A DNA stretch of 64,000 bases from Arthrobotrys musiformis (taxonomy: Eukaryota > Ascomycota > Orbiliomycetes > Orbiliales > Orbiliaceae), in contig JAVHJL010000010.1 in NCBI GenBank assembly GCA_036971715.1, positions 806,001-870,000 of the forward strand, given 5' to 3'. Below the pieces are notes generated by a model. The model was not told the origin of the DNA, ran no database searches, and was given only the letters and a program-made list of their open reading frames with translations. A program made the position numbers and the translations under genes. This document shows, piece after piece, positions 34,914 through 46,684 of the stretch (positions within the stretch are counted from its first letter, which is position 1; each line of letters begins with the position of its first letter).

Positions 34914-36563
34914 ATGCGGTGGACGGCTCAAGTTTTGTTCACGGCGCCACTCTTGGCCGCCGGCGCGCTAGCGCAAACATCATGCACCAAGCTCACCAAC
35001 GACCTTCCCGCGCCTTCAATGGCTCCGGGTTATATCTCGGATATTACATTTACAGGACTCAAGTACCCACGAGGTATCCAATGGGATTCTAATGGGCATC
35101 TGTTGGTGGTAGACCGCGGGGTTGGAATCTACAGGTTTTCAGTGGATTCTTGTCTCCAGCTGCAGGAGCAGAGGCTTATCATCAATGATACTGAGGTCAG
35201 TTGTGGGATTTTTGCTCTATCGGCCCCAACACAGTTTTCGCGCGGGGTGCGCGCCATTACAATGCAATGTAGCTAATGTATATTGATTGAATAGCTGAAC
35301 CATGGTATTTCCATGTCGCCAGATGGAAAGACATTGTTCGCCACAACGAAGGATGTTGCATATTCGTGGTGTAAGTATCTTCGGTCTTCCTGGAGAAATG
35401 GCATTTCAATGCCATGCAATGGGCAGGCTAACGAACTCGAATAGCATACGACCCGGAGACCGGCGACGTCGATGACAGGAAAACCCTCGTTACCGGCATG
35501 GCCAATACTGCGGAAGATGGTCATATCACTAGAACACTCCTCAGCCCTGTCTCCAAGCCTGATTGGCTTATTATCTCAGTTGGCTCTCAATCCAATGTCG
35601 ATGTCAGCACTCTCGCCGTCACCTCTGGAAAGGCACAGATCAGGGCCTTCAATGTCTCCGAGATCTCTAAGAAGCCAGTTGTCTTCCACGATGCTGGATT
35701 CATCCTCGGATGGGGATTGAGAAACAGTGTCGGTATTACTGAAGATAACCAGGCTCAATTGTGGAGTGTCGAGAACTCTGTCGACGGGGTTATGAGGTAT
35801 GCATATGTTTCAAAGCATCGATTTAATATCATTTTACTAACATACCATGACATTCAGAAACGGAGAAGAAATCCACGAAAACAACCCAGCTGAAGAACTA
35901 AACTTCCACGGCTCCCTCCTCGACTCTTCCCCGCGCGGAAACTACGGTTATCCAAACTGTTTCGCCGTCTGGGCCGCCGACGAAATCCCAGACCACGCAG
36001 GCCTCGAAACCGGTGACCAATTCGCTCAAAACGAAAACTCAACCGTCAACGACACCATCTGCCGTGAGCGTTACCAACCACCACGTATCTCCTTCCACGC
36101 CCATCAAGCCCCTCTTGACCTCAAATTCGACGGCGACGGTCAAGCCTGGGTTGCATTCCACGGCTCGTGGAACCGCGCCGAACCAATCGGTTACCGCGTC
36201 GTTACCGTCGCCTTCGCGAACGGTCAACCAAAGGAAGCGAATAACTCGCAATCCGCAGCCATTGAAATCATGGCAAACTCCGATCTTTCGCAGTGCCAAA
36301 CCGCCTGCTTCAGACCCGTCGGATTGGCATTCGATACCGCTGGACACCTGTGGATGAGCTCCGATGCTACCGGTGAAATCTACGTTATTAGAAAAGAGGA
36401 TGGAAGCGGTGTCGCTGCTTTTACCAGCACTGCTGCTATCAGCGGACCAACTGCTGGGCCTACGCCATCTAGCAGCAAGCCCAACAGCGCTGCCGGAATC
36501 GCCATCAACGGATGGTTAGCGACAGTTATGGTTGGGTTGGGAATGTTGGTTTATATGTTTTAA
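34914..36563 (+). CDS. Secreted sorbosone/glucose-dehydrogenase-like beta-propeller, GPI-anchored
   Basis: Four exons (34914-35195, 35295-35370, 35445-35796, 35858-36563) give 471 residues; phases join cleanly (GAG|GTCAGT, T|GTAAGT, AG|GTATGC). A signal peptide is evident (QVLFTAPLLAAGALAQ). The body resembles six-bladed PQQ-dependent sugar dehydrogenases: LKYPRGIQWDSNGHLLVVDR, LNHGISMSPDGKTLFATT, NSVGITEDNQ, GNYGYPNCF, WVAFHGSWNR and RPVGLAFDTAGHLWMSSD. The C-terminus has a Ser/Pro-rich linker, small residues and a hydrophobic end (WLATVMVGLGMLVYMF), typical of a GPI signal. Related fungal enzymes oxidise pyranoses outside the cell. Cofactor use cannot be shown from sequence alone. An in-frame upstream ATG at 34809 exists but would bury the signal peptide. 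Confidence 0.9.
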
Positions 36564-36775
36564 TCTGGGTTTAATTTCGTAAAATAGGAGGGATCTTTTT
36601 AAATGAATCGTCTAGATGTCTAAACAGAGACGTCGGGAATATGACAGACACAATAAGTATATATCACTCTATGAAGTTACGATTAGTATAGTAATGTATA
36701 CATGCATACAATGAATTCAAAAGTTGATTAATTGTTCAACTCCAATCCATATATCCATTCCAATTTAACCCCATA

Positions 36776-37372
36776 CTAAGGAGAAAGGTATATCCCATCC
36801 GTATCAACCAACGACTCCGCCCTCTCCCTCACATACCGCATAACCCTCGACACCTTCTCCGCATCATCAACAACATGCAAAGGCCCCACTATCCTCCCCC
36901 AATCCTCATCCACAACCGTAACCCTCCTCAACTCCGGCCGCCCAAGCTGTCTCCCCGTCCACTCCCAAAACTCCACAACAAGCTCAGAAGCAACCGCAAT
37001 AGTAACATGACCACCCTCCGAAACCTCATCATCAGGCGATAACGTCATAACCTGCAAAATCGCCTCGCGCGCATCATCCCCGAATTTCCTGTGTCTTCCC
37101 GAATCGAAGGAATCGTGGGGACACATGAGGGCCATTATGTAGCAACGGTTTGCGGAGACACCGGGTGAGGGTTCCCAGTGGCGCCATTGGGAGTGGATGT
37201 GGTGGTGTTCAATCCCTGATAGGAGGTGTCGGCGGTACCAACCATTGTTGCGGGGGAAGTGGAGGCGGAGGAGGTAGTACCACAGGACGAGGATGCTGGA
37301 GTGTTCGTGGGATTCGAGTATTCCTACGATTCTTTGGAAGCGAGTGTCGGTGAGGTAGGATGTTGTGGCCAT
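36776..37372 (-). CDS. Hypothetical protein, 198 residues
   Basis: A single uninterrupted frame from ATG (37372) to TAA (36776). It has a plausible globular composition with hydrophobic segments (SSILVLWYYLLRLHF, HVTIAVASELVVEFWEW) and a charged, helical C-terminus (VSRVMRYVRERAESL). It converges on the preceding gene with 212 bp between the stops. I do not recognise a domain. It is likely real because of its length and balanced composition. Confidence 0.65.
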   Translation of the reverse strand: MATTSYLTDTRFQRIVGILESHEHSSILVLWYYLLRLHFPRNNGWYRRHLLSGIEHHHIHSQWRHWEPSPGVSANRCYIMALMCPHDSFDSGRHRKFGDDAREAILQVMTLSPDDEVSEGGHVTIAVASELVVEFWEWTGRQLGRPELRRVTVVDEDWGRIVGPLHVVDDAEKVSRVMRYVRERAESLVDTDGIYLSP

Positions 37373-39812
37373 TTCCCCTCCCTTTTTCTTTATCTTAGGC
37401 GGCCCAGGTACAGGGTTGAGAATTGGGGTGTTTAGGATACCTTGGTATTTGTTTATAATCTTGATATTTCAGATTTGAAAGATAAAAGTAAAGCTTCAAA
37501 AACTTCTCGCTTTCGTGATCGAATCAGAGTCCGCCGTTGTAGCTTGAACGGATCGATTCCTAAGAGATCCTACATAGCGCATAAAGAAATGCGGAATGCC
37601 CCAAATCCCTAGCTTTCGATGTCAATTAACACACCAACTTACAACACTCCCCAAGAATAACAAGACCTTAAGCTAATTAAGCTGCAACGTTAACGTTGCG
37701 GCACAGCTGCACAGTGATATCATGATACCGATATAGGAACCACTAAATTCTAATTAAGCACTCTAAGGTCCAAAACGATTATGCTTTCAACTGATCAATC
37801 GTATACTACCGTCACAATCAACAAGTGTTAAAGCTGTTAATTATATTATAGATAGAGATATAAGCGGTGTGTTTTAGAAAGGCCCATTATAGTAATCTGC
37901 TAACACCATGATATTAGAACTAGCAGTGATCTCGTACGGCAATTGAATGTGATATCTCTATGATCGGTTTATAAATTTAAAAGCCCCCTTTGTGACGTCC
38001 GGGAACAAGACTAGTTTAAAACAAACTTTAGTATTCATTGAACAGTCTAAAAAACTAACATTTAAATGATTTATAGTCTCTTACTCTAGCCTTATGTTGG
38101 TATGTTCTCCTAGCGGTAATCATGGTCGTCTGAGGCACGCGGTTTGTGGCCTCGTTGAAAAGGTGTAATTGTAATTACCTATTGATCGCTTGACCATCTG
38201 TTCGATTTAGTGTGTAGCTAGCCTTCAGTCTCACAGCTTGTTTAGCGTTATAAGATTTCCTTTCGGCCAGAATCGATCCAAAAGCTGCGGACGGTTATGC
38301 AAATAAAAATTTAGGTGGGCAATAGGTATCCCTCTAGCCTCTCGCCATTAGTACTGAGATACGGGTGAAGACTTGGTCGTGCAAATTTAAATGTGTATGT
38401 GCCATTCCTGCATGGACATGCCTATGGCCATTTGAATTGAATTCACACCAAGGCACCTAACTACCTAGGCTAGGTACTGTGTTGGATTTTCAAGATTGGA
38501 ATCGATTTTTTAAAATTATGAATGAACTTGGTCAATTGAATTTGAGCAATTGAGCGCTCGCAGTTGCGATTACTTGAAATTAACGGAGGATTTTCACCGG
38601 AATTAGCTAGCTGAGGATCATCGACTCCGAAGGCCTACGGACGGTAGCTTAGCTGTTCCTGCAGCTTAGCTATTCCTTATCGATTACCTCCCGCGAACCG
38701 ACCTTAGCCAGCGAGCCTTAATCAAGCGGAGGGGAACACGTATCGCTGATTTTTTCTGGCTTCGCTTCGCAACTTTGGGAAGGGAACTGCAGTTGAGGCT
38801 ACAAAAATATAACCTTCAGAGGCTCAATGGATTGCATCGTAGATATCTAATGATAGGATCAGGAGCACTCCATCGCATTGGAGCTCCCATGGACGGAAGA
38901 AACGGCATCCGTTTGCCGCACTTACAAGAGGCCAATTTCGAGCCTGACACAATGGTAATTTATTGATCGCTCAATTCCGACCTGCCATGACTTGGCATGA
39001 ATCCTTTGCCTGGGAACCATTTTTTGTGATAACTGGATCCATGGAGTTCCCAGGGTTCCAAGTTCTCGTTAGGCTTCGGTAATACGTCCGAAGGCTTAAG
39101 GGCTTACTGTTCAGTAAGGGATGGGAAAGTCTTCGCTAGCCACTTTAGGCGCCATTCGTTTCGGGGAAAGTGGTTTTGAAATTCCGGGACGCCCTGTTTA
39201 AACCATATCTAGCGACGCCTCTCTCATGGCCATATTACCATATTCTGTGGTAATGCTTCAACGCCCCACATAGCCTTAAAAACCGTTTAAGCTGCGCAAA
39301 CGTTCGGGGCAAGGATCGTCGGGGGCGATGTTTCTGCTTTGTAAACTTTGTTTCTGTTGTAAGTTGCAACATGGGGGTTCTACATATGGATAGCTAAGGA
39401 GAAAAAACACATGGAACCCATGTGTTCGAGAGTGAATTAAGTTATCATCCTTGAAGGAAGTGATAGTATCCCCTTCAATATAGCTACCTCTGTCCCCGCT
39501 TCAAATTTCCACGGCCGCAGATCTTGCTGTTGTAGTGAAGACTTTTCAGGGTGAACCGTTGTATTTGTATATAGGATAGAGAATGCTACGATATATCAAG
39601 GATCAGGTATAGGTCTCCACTTTTTTTGAAGATGTATATAAGGAGAGAGATGTTTCTGATGAAGAGGGGCAGATTTACATCTTATCCTCCCAATATTAAT
39701 AGTATCGATCTGTGATCTATTGAAGTTCCTTCTTGTCGCTCCTTTTATCGTAAAATTTTTCGACTATCCTTGGATTCATTCGTTTCAGCTGCCTATATAT
39801 CGATATATCAAA
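37373..39812. other. Intergenic, no gene seen
   Basis: AT-rich 2.4 kb with no ORF above 70 codons. It contains the second copy of a 20-bp word shared with 30390-30409 (at 37965-37984). The right end carries the promoter of the secreted orphan. Confidence 0.6.
39635..39641 (+). promoter_or_regulatory. TATA box of the small secreted protein gene
   Basis: TATATAA followed by a GGAGAGAGA purine stretch, 172 nt before the ATG at 39813. Confidence 0.45.
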
Positions 39813-40528
39813 ATGCTTCGATCGACGATCCTTTCGCTTTCTCTTCTTTCCTGTTTCGCGGGACTGGGTTATTCGCAAATAAACCCGGCGCGCAATGTCC
39901 TCGTAGATGTAAGGGTTTTTTGATTGCTTAAAGGGTCATTAAAACATCTTCAGAAAGAAATTACTAACAACCGTGGTGATAAAACCTGCAGTTCGAAGAC
40001 GCCCCAGAATTCGACGCCCCAGTCGGCGTCAGCTCCCAAATCCTCTTCTCAGACTTCACCGTCATCAAAAACACCCTCAAACAATCCGGGGGACTAGCTG
40101 CCTCTGCCCGATTACCCATCAACTCCAACATCAAACCCCCAGCACTCGAAATATCCTACCCGGGCTCCAAAGTCGCCTGGTTCCAGCCGCAAGAACTCAA
40201 CTTCGGCTGTCAACTCCATTTTCCTGGCGTGGCACCCTCGCCGATGATATGCAAGGCTACTTTCATACCCTACGTCACCGTATCGAACCCGGACGGTACG
40301 CAATCCCTCCAAGCCCTATCAGCGCAGGAGGAAGAATCAATCCCAGGGATTAATACTTCAACCGATGGGATGAAAAAGGTCACATTCAACATTGGGAGCA
40401 ATGTCACCAGATTGGTGATTACGGTTTCGGATGCTAAGAAGTTTTTGGCGAGTTTGCTCAGTGGGGTTACAGGTGCTTATTGCACGATTGTGATTGACGA
40501 TGTCAAGTATATTCTTGTTGAGAAATAA
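39813..40528 (+). CDS. Small secreted protein of unknown function
   Basis: Two exons (39813-39908, 39992-40528) give 210 residues; the intron runs from GAT|GTAAGG to CCTGCAG|TTC. A clear signal peptide (STILSLSLLSCFAGLGYS) is followed by a mature protein with alternating hydrophobic residues suggesting beta strands: QILFSDFTVI, ALEISYPGSKVAWF, KVTFNIGSNVTRLVITVSD. It begins with FEDAPEF, a start often seen in secreted fungal beta-sandwich proteins. Cysteines occur in GCQLHF, MICKATF and AYCTIV. It may bind cell-wall or surface ligands, but no family could be assigned. The ATG was chosen because it gives the leader; an upstream TTG adds nothing sensible. Confidence 0.78.
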
Positions 40529-41992
40529 GTTTGAGAATATGAAGGATTTGGGATATGTACTATATTTAGTTGGGGATAAATTATAAAGTGTATATACCCA
40601 TACATTTCTAAAATCCATGCTTCTTGAGCTTTGCAATGTCCAGTCTTAGACAAAATATATAGAAGGAAATAGTATTCGTATTTTGACTAGCACCCTGTTA
40701 TTTATCGTAAAGTATTTCCGGGCCGAATCTTTGGTATCAATTGGAGAAGTGGCTGAGTAATATTGAATTTCAGAAGGTCTTAAAATACAGGATCATGAGC
40801 AGGCATCTTACCCACATGATTAATTGTACCCTAGGCCTCTCAAATGAAACACGAAAAGCTCATGGCGTAATAACCAACTTAATTATTTATGTACTTCATT
40901 ATATAGACTGTTGCGGCGTTAGCCTACGCATAGGAGTAGCTTTCTTGCTTCTAAAAAAGCTTTCAGCCAGTTATTACACTTACCTATAATCGTTGGCTGA
41001 ACCTGCGACCTTTTAGGTGCTACGAGACGATCCCGGCCTATCTTTAGCACGGGTTTTATGCTGGATCAGAGAACTGGGTGGTTTTATATTAAAACGCTCC
41101 AGTGCGCAGGGGTCAGTACGTCCCGCCTGCTGAGTTCGACTAATTCACGATATTCATAAGACTACATTTCTACTATTTGCTCTGAATCTCATGCTAAATA
41201 TTTTTTTATTAGTTAGCGGGGCGAAGTAACATTGGAGGTTCCGGTTATTTGCCTCTTGACCTGGTATGTAATTCCGCTTGCACGTTAAGGATGCCTAACA
41301 AGCCCTGCTATAATGGATCACACCTATATCGAGGGATGTAGTAATTTATAACGGCCTGCACCACCCCGGACTCGTTACCCTTTCTTCCCCTGCTCGTATT
41401 TGTCCGACCGCTGAAGTCCATGCCCAATGACCCATTCATGGCGCCTTACAAGGGATCTGACCCAAACCGACCTACCAAAATAGTTCCCGCACTCCGTACA
41501 ACCTGATTGTGTTGCATGTTGGAAATGTTGGAAAACCCCATTCTTCAAGGATTCCCCAGCTGCATCGATAGCCGACATCTTTCGAGCAAGGCAGGTAGCA
41601 AGAGCCTCTCCAACCTCGCTCTCTATCGGTGGTCTGAGACATTGAGGCCTTTGATCGATAGTTGAACCCCGTTTTGCAAGGAATCCGGCGCTATCCGATT
41701 CTGTGGGGTTCTGTGTTTAAAACGCGATTATTATTTCCAAAGTCTGGTTTTTTTTCAATTTTTCACTCTTTCTCTCGATATTGAAATCTTCCATACTCGC
41801 CAGTCCTTCCAAATTCGCCTGCAGCGCACCCACGAGGAAGCGAGTTTACCGACTCTTTCTCTTCCTGGATCATACCTTCACGTGCAGTTGTAGATAAGCC
41901 TTATCGCGTATCGATAAAACTAGCGTTACGTTACACAGACAGGAAAAATATCATACACCGGAAATCAATAGCATTTCTTTACCAAAGTAACA
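40529..41992. other. Intergenic, no gene seen
   Basis: About 1.5 kb with ORFs of 92 codons or less. The minus-strand ORF at 41375-41578 has one CxxC pair but no further support. The last 200 bases are the leader and promoter of the oxygenase gene. Confidence 0.55.
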
Positions 41993-43179
41993 ATGACGAC
42001 ATACGCAAAGGCGGATCCTATAACCGTTACTCTCGGCGAGCTCGAAAATGGGTCTGTTCCGTTTGAGAAGCTAGAAGACGCATTCGGACCCGAGTCGCTG
42101 GGTATCCTCGTCGTTTCGGATCTGGATGCGAAGTTCGCTACCCTTCGTCTGCGACTGCTATCGTACGCTACTCACCTTGGTAATCTTCCGGCTGCGGACT
42201 TGGCCGCGCTTGAATGCGAGGAAGCGAAATGGCTTGTTGGTTGGTCATGCGGGAAGGAGAAATTGGATAATGGGAAATATGATACGTTGAAGGGAAGCTA
42301 CTATGTCAACTGTGCATGGTATAAGGATCCGAAGCTGGACGGTGCGGAGGGTGACTACCCACATCTACCGGAATATACCAAAGGGAATATTTGGCCGACA
42401 GAGGAAATACTGCCCGGTTTCAAACAGACTTTCCAAGAGCTGGTGTGTATTATGGTACATGCACCTCAAAGTTTTTGACCTTGTTGCTAAATGGCTGTTT
42501 CACAGTGCGCTTTGATAATAGACACCGCGGTGCTTGTAGCACGAGCTTGCGACCGATATGCGGAGAAGAATATCACAGACTACAAGAAGGGTTACCTTGA
42601 GCATATTGTTAAGACATCCTCTTCGAGCAAAGCTAGATTACTCCACTATTTCCCGCCACCAAGCTCCGCGGCTGAAGAAAGTGAGGACGACCTTGACAGC
42701 TGGTGCGGAACTCATCTCGACCATGGTTGTCTCACTGGCTTGACGTCCGCCATGTTCGTTGACGAAAAGTCAAACCCGCCTTCAATCCAGAATGGCGTGG
42801 AACTGGAGGAACTTGCCGCCTCCCCAGACCCAGAATCTGGACTGTACATCAAGAACAGAAAAGGAGAGGTTGTCAAAGTTGGAATCCCAAGGAGTTGTCT
42901 AGCTTTCCAGACTGGGGAAGCTCTGGAAGTAATCACACAAGGGAAATTCAAAGCTGTGCCGCATTTCGTCAGAGGCGCCAGAGCCTCGAAAGCCCCTGGT
43001 GTCGCTCGAAATACTCTGGCCGTTTTCACCCGTAAGAAATTATCTTGAAATACTGTTGTTGCGACAATTTCGAGTGGAATGGCTAACTTTGGGGATTTAT
43101 AGAGCCGAATCTGTTCGACAAGGTTGACCACCGAGACTTTGCTACTTTCGCCAAGGAGATCGTTGAGCGAAATCATTAG
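41993..43179 (+). CDS. 2-oxoglutarate/Fe(II) oxygenase, isopenicillin-N-synthase-like fold
   Basis: Three exons (41993-42442, 42506-43031, 43103-43179) give 350 residues. Junctions are CTG|GTGTGT, TTTCACAG|TGC, C|GTAAGA and ATTTATAG|AG. The iron-binding facial triad is visible as HxD in THLDHGCLTGLTSAMF (His220, Asp222) and the distal His303 in VPHFVRG. The 2-oxoglutarate-binding Arg is probably Arg318 in GVARNTLAVF. The N-terminal half (GILVVSDLDAKFATLRLRLL, YYVNCAWYKDP) also matches this fungal/plant oxygenase family. Such enzymes hydroxylate or otherwise oxidise small molecules. The substrate is unknown and there is no biosynthetic cluster around it. Confidence 0.9.
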
Positions 43180-44058
43180 AGTTGAAAGTGATCGATTCGT
43201 GAATGCACGGAATTTAGCTGAAGGCGCTCTAGCCCATCACTCACAGCTAGGCAATCGACTTGTGAATTCATGTGAATGGCCAGTTCCGAGAGATAATAAA
43301 TTAAAATTAACGCTGGCGCTTGGACTGGGTAATTGAGTTGCGCATCGAATTACAACGTCGCATCCACTTCAGGGGCCCTTTCTGGAAGCACGGTTATGAC
43401 CTGATAAAGAGCACTCTCATTATAAAATCCTCAACTTCCCCCCAAATTTTTTTCCACAAAAAAATTCCATGAGATCCGTAAGAAAATAATAGAATACCCA
43501 TTATCACCAGCATCCTTACTCGCGAATGCGATCCTTCGTATTTTATTTCTAAAAGTGGGGTGTCCCGGTGTGACCAGTCTCCCCCACCATCAGCGACGGT
43601 AGCGAAATTTCCACCAGAGAATAAGCAACTTGGGCACGAGCTAATTGTCGCCTTCGAGCTGCCCTCCGTGTCTACACGGAGCACATGCGCACATTGCCAT
43701 CCAGACATACATATCTGGCAATTCCTGCCAGCCTATTGCGTAAATTCGATGTGCCACTGACGATATTTATATATCTGTACCCAAGCCTATCGACCTTACT
43801 AATTTCCGATCTCTCCAGGAGCCCTCGCTTTCGCATTCACATTTTCTTGCGCTTTTCTCGCCCGAAACGAGCTATCTAGCTTTCGAAATTTCCTGTTTGT
43901 AGCCTTGCGCAATTTCTAAAATCCTAAGCTCGGGTCCAGATATATATATTACCTTTACCGCACCGATCGCCTTTCCTGCGCCCAAAAATAGGAAAAAGAA
44001 AAATTTCCACGAAAGAAAGAAAAAAATAGACGTCTAGAAATTTCGAAATACATATACG
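43180..44058. other. Intergenic, no gene seen
   Basis: The 3' flank of the oxygenase gene and the AT-rich promoter of the F-box gene. ORFs of 104 codons or less show no recognisable content. Confidence 0.6.
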
Positions 44059-45906
44059 ATGCTTACATTATTCCCAAAACGACCTGCGAAAAAATCGCTA
44101 CTTTCGCTGCCGGACGAACTGCTCACCCAAATCGCCCTCTACGTGCGCCAAACCGAAACTTGGCGATGGAAGCTGATCCAAGATATCCCCGTACCGATTA
44201 TCGAAAGCCAAGAAATCCCCGTCGAAATATATAGAGAAAACATCAATGGACACCGCGAATTCGAAAGATATAAACCGGACCCCGTGGAGCTTGAGGGCCT
44301 TATGGGGAGTTGTCGCAGGCTACGAGATATTGTTTATCCGCTGTTTTACGAAAGACTGTCGATTGCGGATGCGGCGCCAAAGTCGGGGTTTGAATCTGAG
44401 GGTGGTGTTCAAAAAATCGCGATAGCTGTTGTGCCGCGGTTTTTAGAGATCATTCAAGCGGACCCTAAAAGATCGGAAACTGTCAAAATCCTAACTATTG
44501 ATGAATGGTGGGAGACGGATCTTTGGTCGAGTTCGTATTGGGGAGGAAACGCGACACGAGGTCAGCGGGAGGAGGGATCGAAAGGCAAACAAGTCGAATG
44601 GCAGCGAATGATTCAAGTTCTGAATAAAATTGCGACAGACCTTGGGCTTGGCGAGCAAAAGTTTTTGGATGCTATTGCGGAGGGAAAGTCGGATATGATT
44701 TTGACCCTTCTGATATATAGTTTGCCAAATTTGGTAGAACTGAAGTTCAAGAAGGACGCATCGCATAGTGGTTCTTACGCCTCACGATTCAAGCCGCCGT
44801 TGTTACTCGAGGAAGCACTAAATACGAGATTACCGAGATGTGAGAGCACATTGACAAAATTCGAATACGGGAACGCTTGGGGGGCATCTTCTCGATCATG
44901 GTGTCCGATGGCATTCCAACTACTAGAATTTCCAGGAATACAGTCTTTCACAGCGTTTGGTTTGCGCCCTTCTGAGCAGGACGAAGAAGGCGTGGTTTAC
45001 GATAAAGAGTTTGGATGGGGCGACAAAGATATTGCAAATTACGACGATATGGAAGGCAGGGTCAAAATCTTCAAATCGAACGCCGGCCGATTCTCGAGAC
45101 CGACAAGCTTCATAGTTGGATCCACTACAGGAAATACGGAAACCGACTGCATGTGCCATACTCACGGAGAGGACCCCGGTCCAATGTGTATCTGCTGGGT
45201 TCCACAGAAAGGAAGCTGCGAAATCAAACATTTGGTAATTGACGACTTTGCAACGAACGGCATCCATCTCGACAAAGTTATCTGCGCACCGAAAGCACTA
45301 GAATCCCTACACCTCACGCGCGGATGGCACTACGGATCTGAACGAATCTCAATCGGAAACGCCGTTCTCTCCCACTCGGCGACGCTCACCAGTTTCAAAA
45401 TCGATTTTGGAGGAATATACGGCCGCCTCCTCGTTCGTGGTTTAATAAACCTTACACATCTCGAAGTTGAGAACCGAATATTTCAACGCGACGGAACAGT
45501 AAACTTGGCCGTCCCAGCGGAGGATCCAAACGCTTGGCTACCCCCATCGCTTGTTTCCTTGAAGACATTTTGTTCAAGGGCGCGAGGGGTTTGGTATTAT
45601 TGTTCGCCGATCAGCGAGGTGCTGCGCACTTTGTTACCGGAATCATTACCAAATCTAAAGCACGTATCGATGCAGGCGTTTGTGAACTCCATCACACTCA
45701 AGGAATTCAGAATAGTACATAGTACGTTAGGCGAGAGGGGTGTTGTTTTTGAATATTCGTATTTACAAACAGAGTCTCCAAAATGCCATTCAAAGGATAG
45801 AGCTCTAGGAAAACGCTTCTTTGGGCTTAACGACCGTGGGAAGGGCGATGTAGTCTCCCGGGTCGTTGGCCATGTCAAAAAGCTGAGCCTCAGAAAAGTC
45901 AGGTAG
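44059..45906 (+). CDS. Large F-box protein, single exon
   Basis: A single 615-residue frame. The F-box is at the N-terminus (KSLLSLPDELLTQIALYV), followed by LMGSCRRLRDIVYPLFYE, the usual second half of the motif in fungal F-box proteins. The rest has irregular leucine-rich segments (LVELKFKK, ALESLHLTRGW, LTHLEVENR, NLKHVSMQAF) that suggest degenerate LRRs. A Cys-rich insert (CMCHTHGEDPGPMCICW) could bind metal. It probably acts as an SCF substrate receptor; the target is unknown. Large, rapidly diverging F-box genes like this are common in fungal accessory regions. Confidence 0.85.
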   Translation: MLTLFPKRPAKKSLLSLPDELLTQIALYVRQTETWRWKLIQDIPVPIIESQEIPVEIYRENINGHREFERYKPDPVELEGLMGSCRRLRDIVYPLFYERLSIADAAPKSGFESEGGVQKIAIAVVPRFLEIIQADPKRSETVKILTIDEWWETDLWSSSYWGGNATRGQREEGSKGKQVEWQRMIQVLNKIATDLGLGEQKFLDAIAEGKSDMILTLLIYSLPNLVELKFKKDASHSGSYASRFKPPLLLEEALNTRLPRCESTLTKFEYGNAWGASSRSWCPMAFQLLEFPGIQSFTAFGLRPSEQDEEGVVYDKEFGWGDKDIANYDDMEGRVKIFKSNAGRFSRPTSFIVGSTTGNTETDCMCHTHGEDPGPMCICWVPQKGSCEIKHLVIDDFATNGIHLDKVICAPKALESLHLTRGWHYGSERISIGNAVLSHSATLTSFKIDFGGIYGRLLVRGLINLTHLEVENRIFQRDGTVNLAVPAEDPNAWLPPSLVSLKTFCSRARGVWYYCSPISEVLRTLLPESLPNLKHVSMQAFVNSITLKEFRIVHSTLGERGVVFEYSYLQTESPKCHSKDRALGKRFFGLNDRGKGDVVSRVVGHVKKLSLRKVR

Positions 45907-46684
45907 TTATAATCGTTGCCCCCATAACAATTGCATAATTTTGGTTCGGATCGAGACTAATGATTATTTGTCGAGCGTCTTTTCATGTAACAGCTCTTTT
46001 AAAAGATTTAAAGTCAGTATCTAAAAAGTTACCTTCTGTTATTTTCTCTAGATAAAGTTCAGGAGCTCCTTGGAGCTCCATTATACATTATCGACCGTTG
46101 CCCCGTTATTTTTATGGGTTGCAGTCTTGTATATAAATAGTGCCTGGCCTCAGACCATGATAAAAGTATAGAATATAGATCTATAGAAAAAGGCTGAGGG
46201 TAATGAGAACCTTTGACCTTATACCCATCATATAAATAATTTGGGGGTGACCAACCTCAAATCTGGGCCACCCGTGGCCTTCAGCCTGGGGTTTCCGAAT
46301 GACGCCTTTCCTTAGCCTCAATACCAGGGCCCTCCTTTACGGCCTTGGCTTAGGTATGTATCGTGTGTTATGTCAATCTTGGTAGGATGTCAACTGTCAT
46401 CATCTGGTTCCTTATACCGATCTTGAGCACGAACCCCTTTGACGTAGTATATTTCTTCAAATATATCCTCAGGTTTCTTTGTCGTGCCTGCATCATTGGA
46501 GACTTTAGCTTCCCCCCAAAACCCATGGTTGCCCCCACAAAACCTTTTGTGTTCAAATATACCCGCTTTCGCCCAGAACACTTGTTTAACGATATGATGA
46601 TTTTCATCCTCATCAGATGGCGACGAGCACCCACGGGCCTCACACCTCTGGCAAACTTCTAGAGCCGATTTGTCCGCCGGTATC
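45907..46684. other. Intergenic with small overlapping ORFs
   Basis: ORFs of about 90-100 codons overlap on both strands at 46363-46662 and neither looks protein-like with confidence. The remainder is the 3' flank of the F-box gene and of the frameshifted paralog. Confidence 0.5.

Noticed and set aside
39992..40353. Alternative frame (Arg/Pro-rich) over the small secreted protein exon 2
   Set aside because: It lacks a leader and the frame joined to the signal peptide gives a balanced, strand-like protein.
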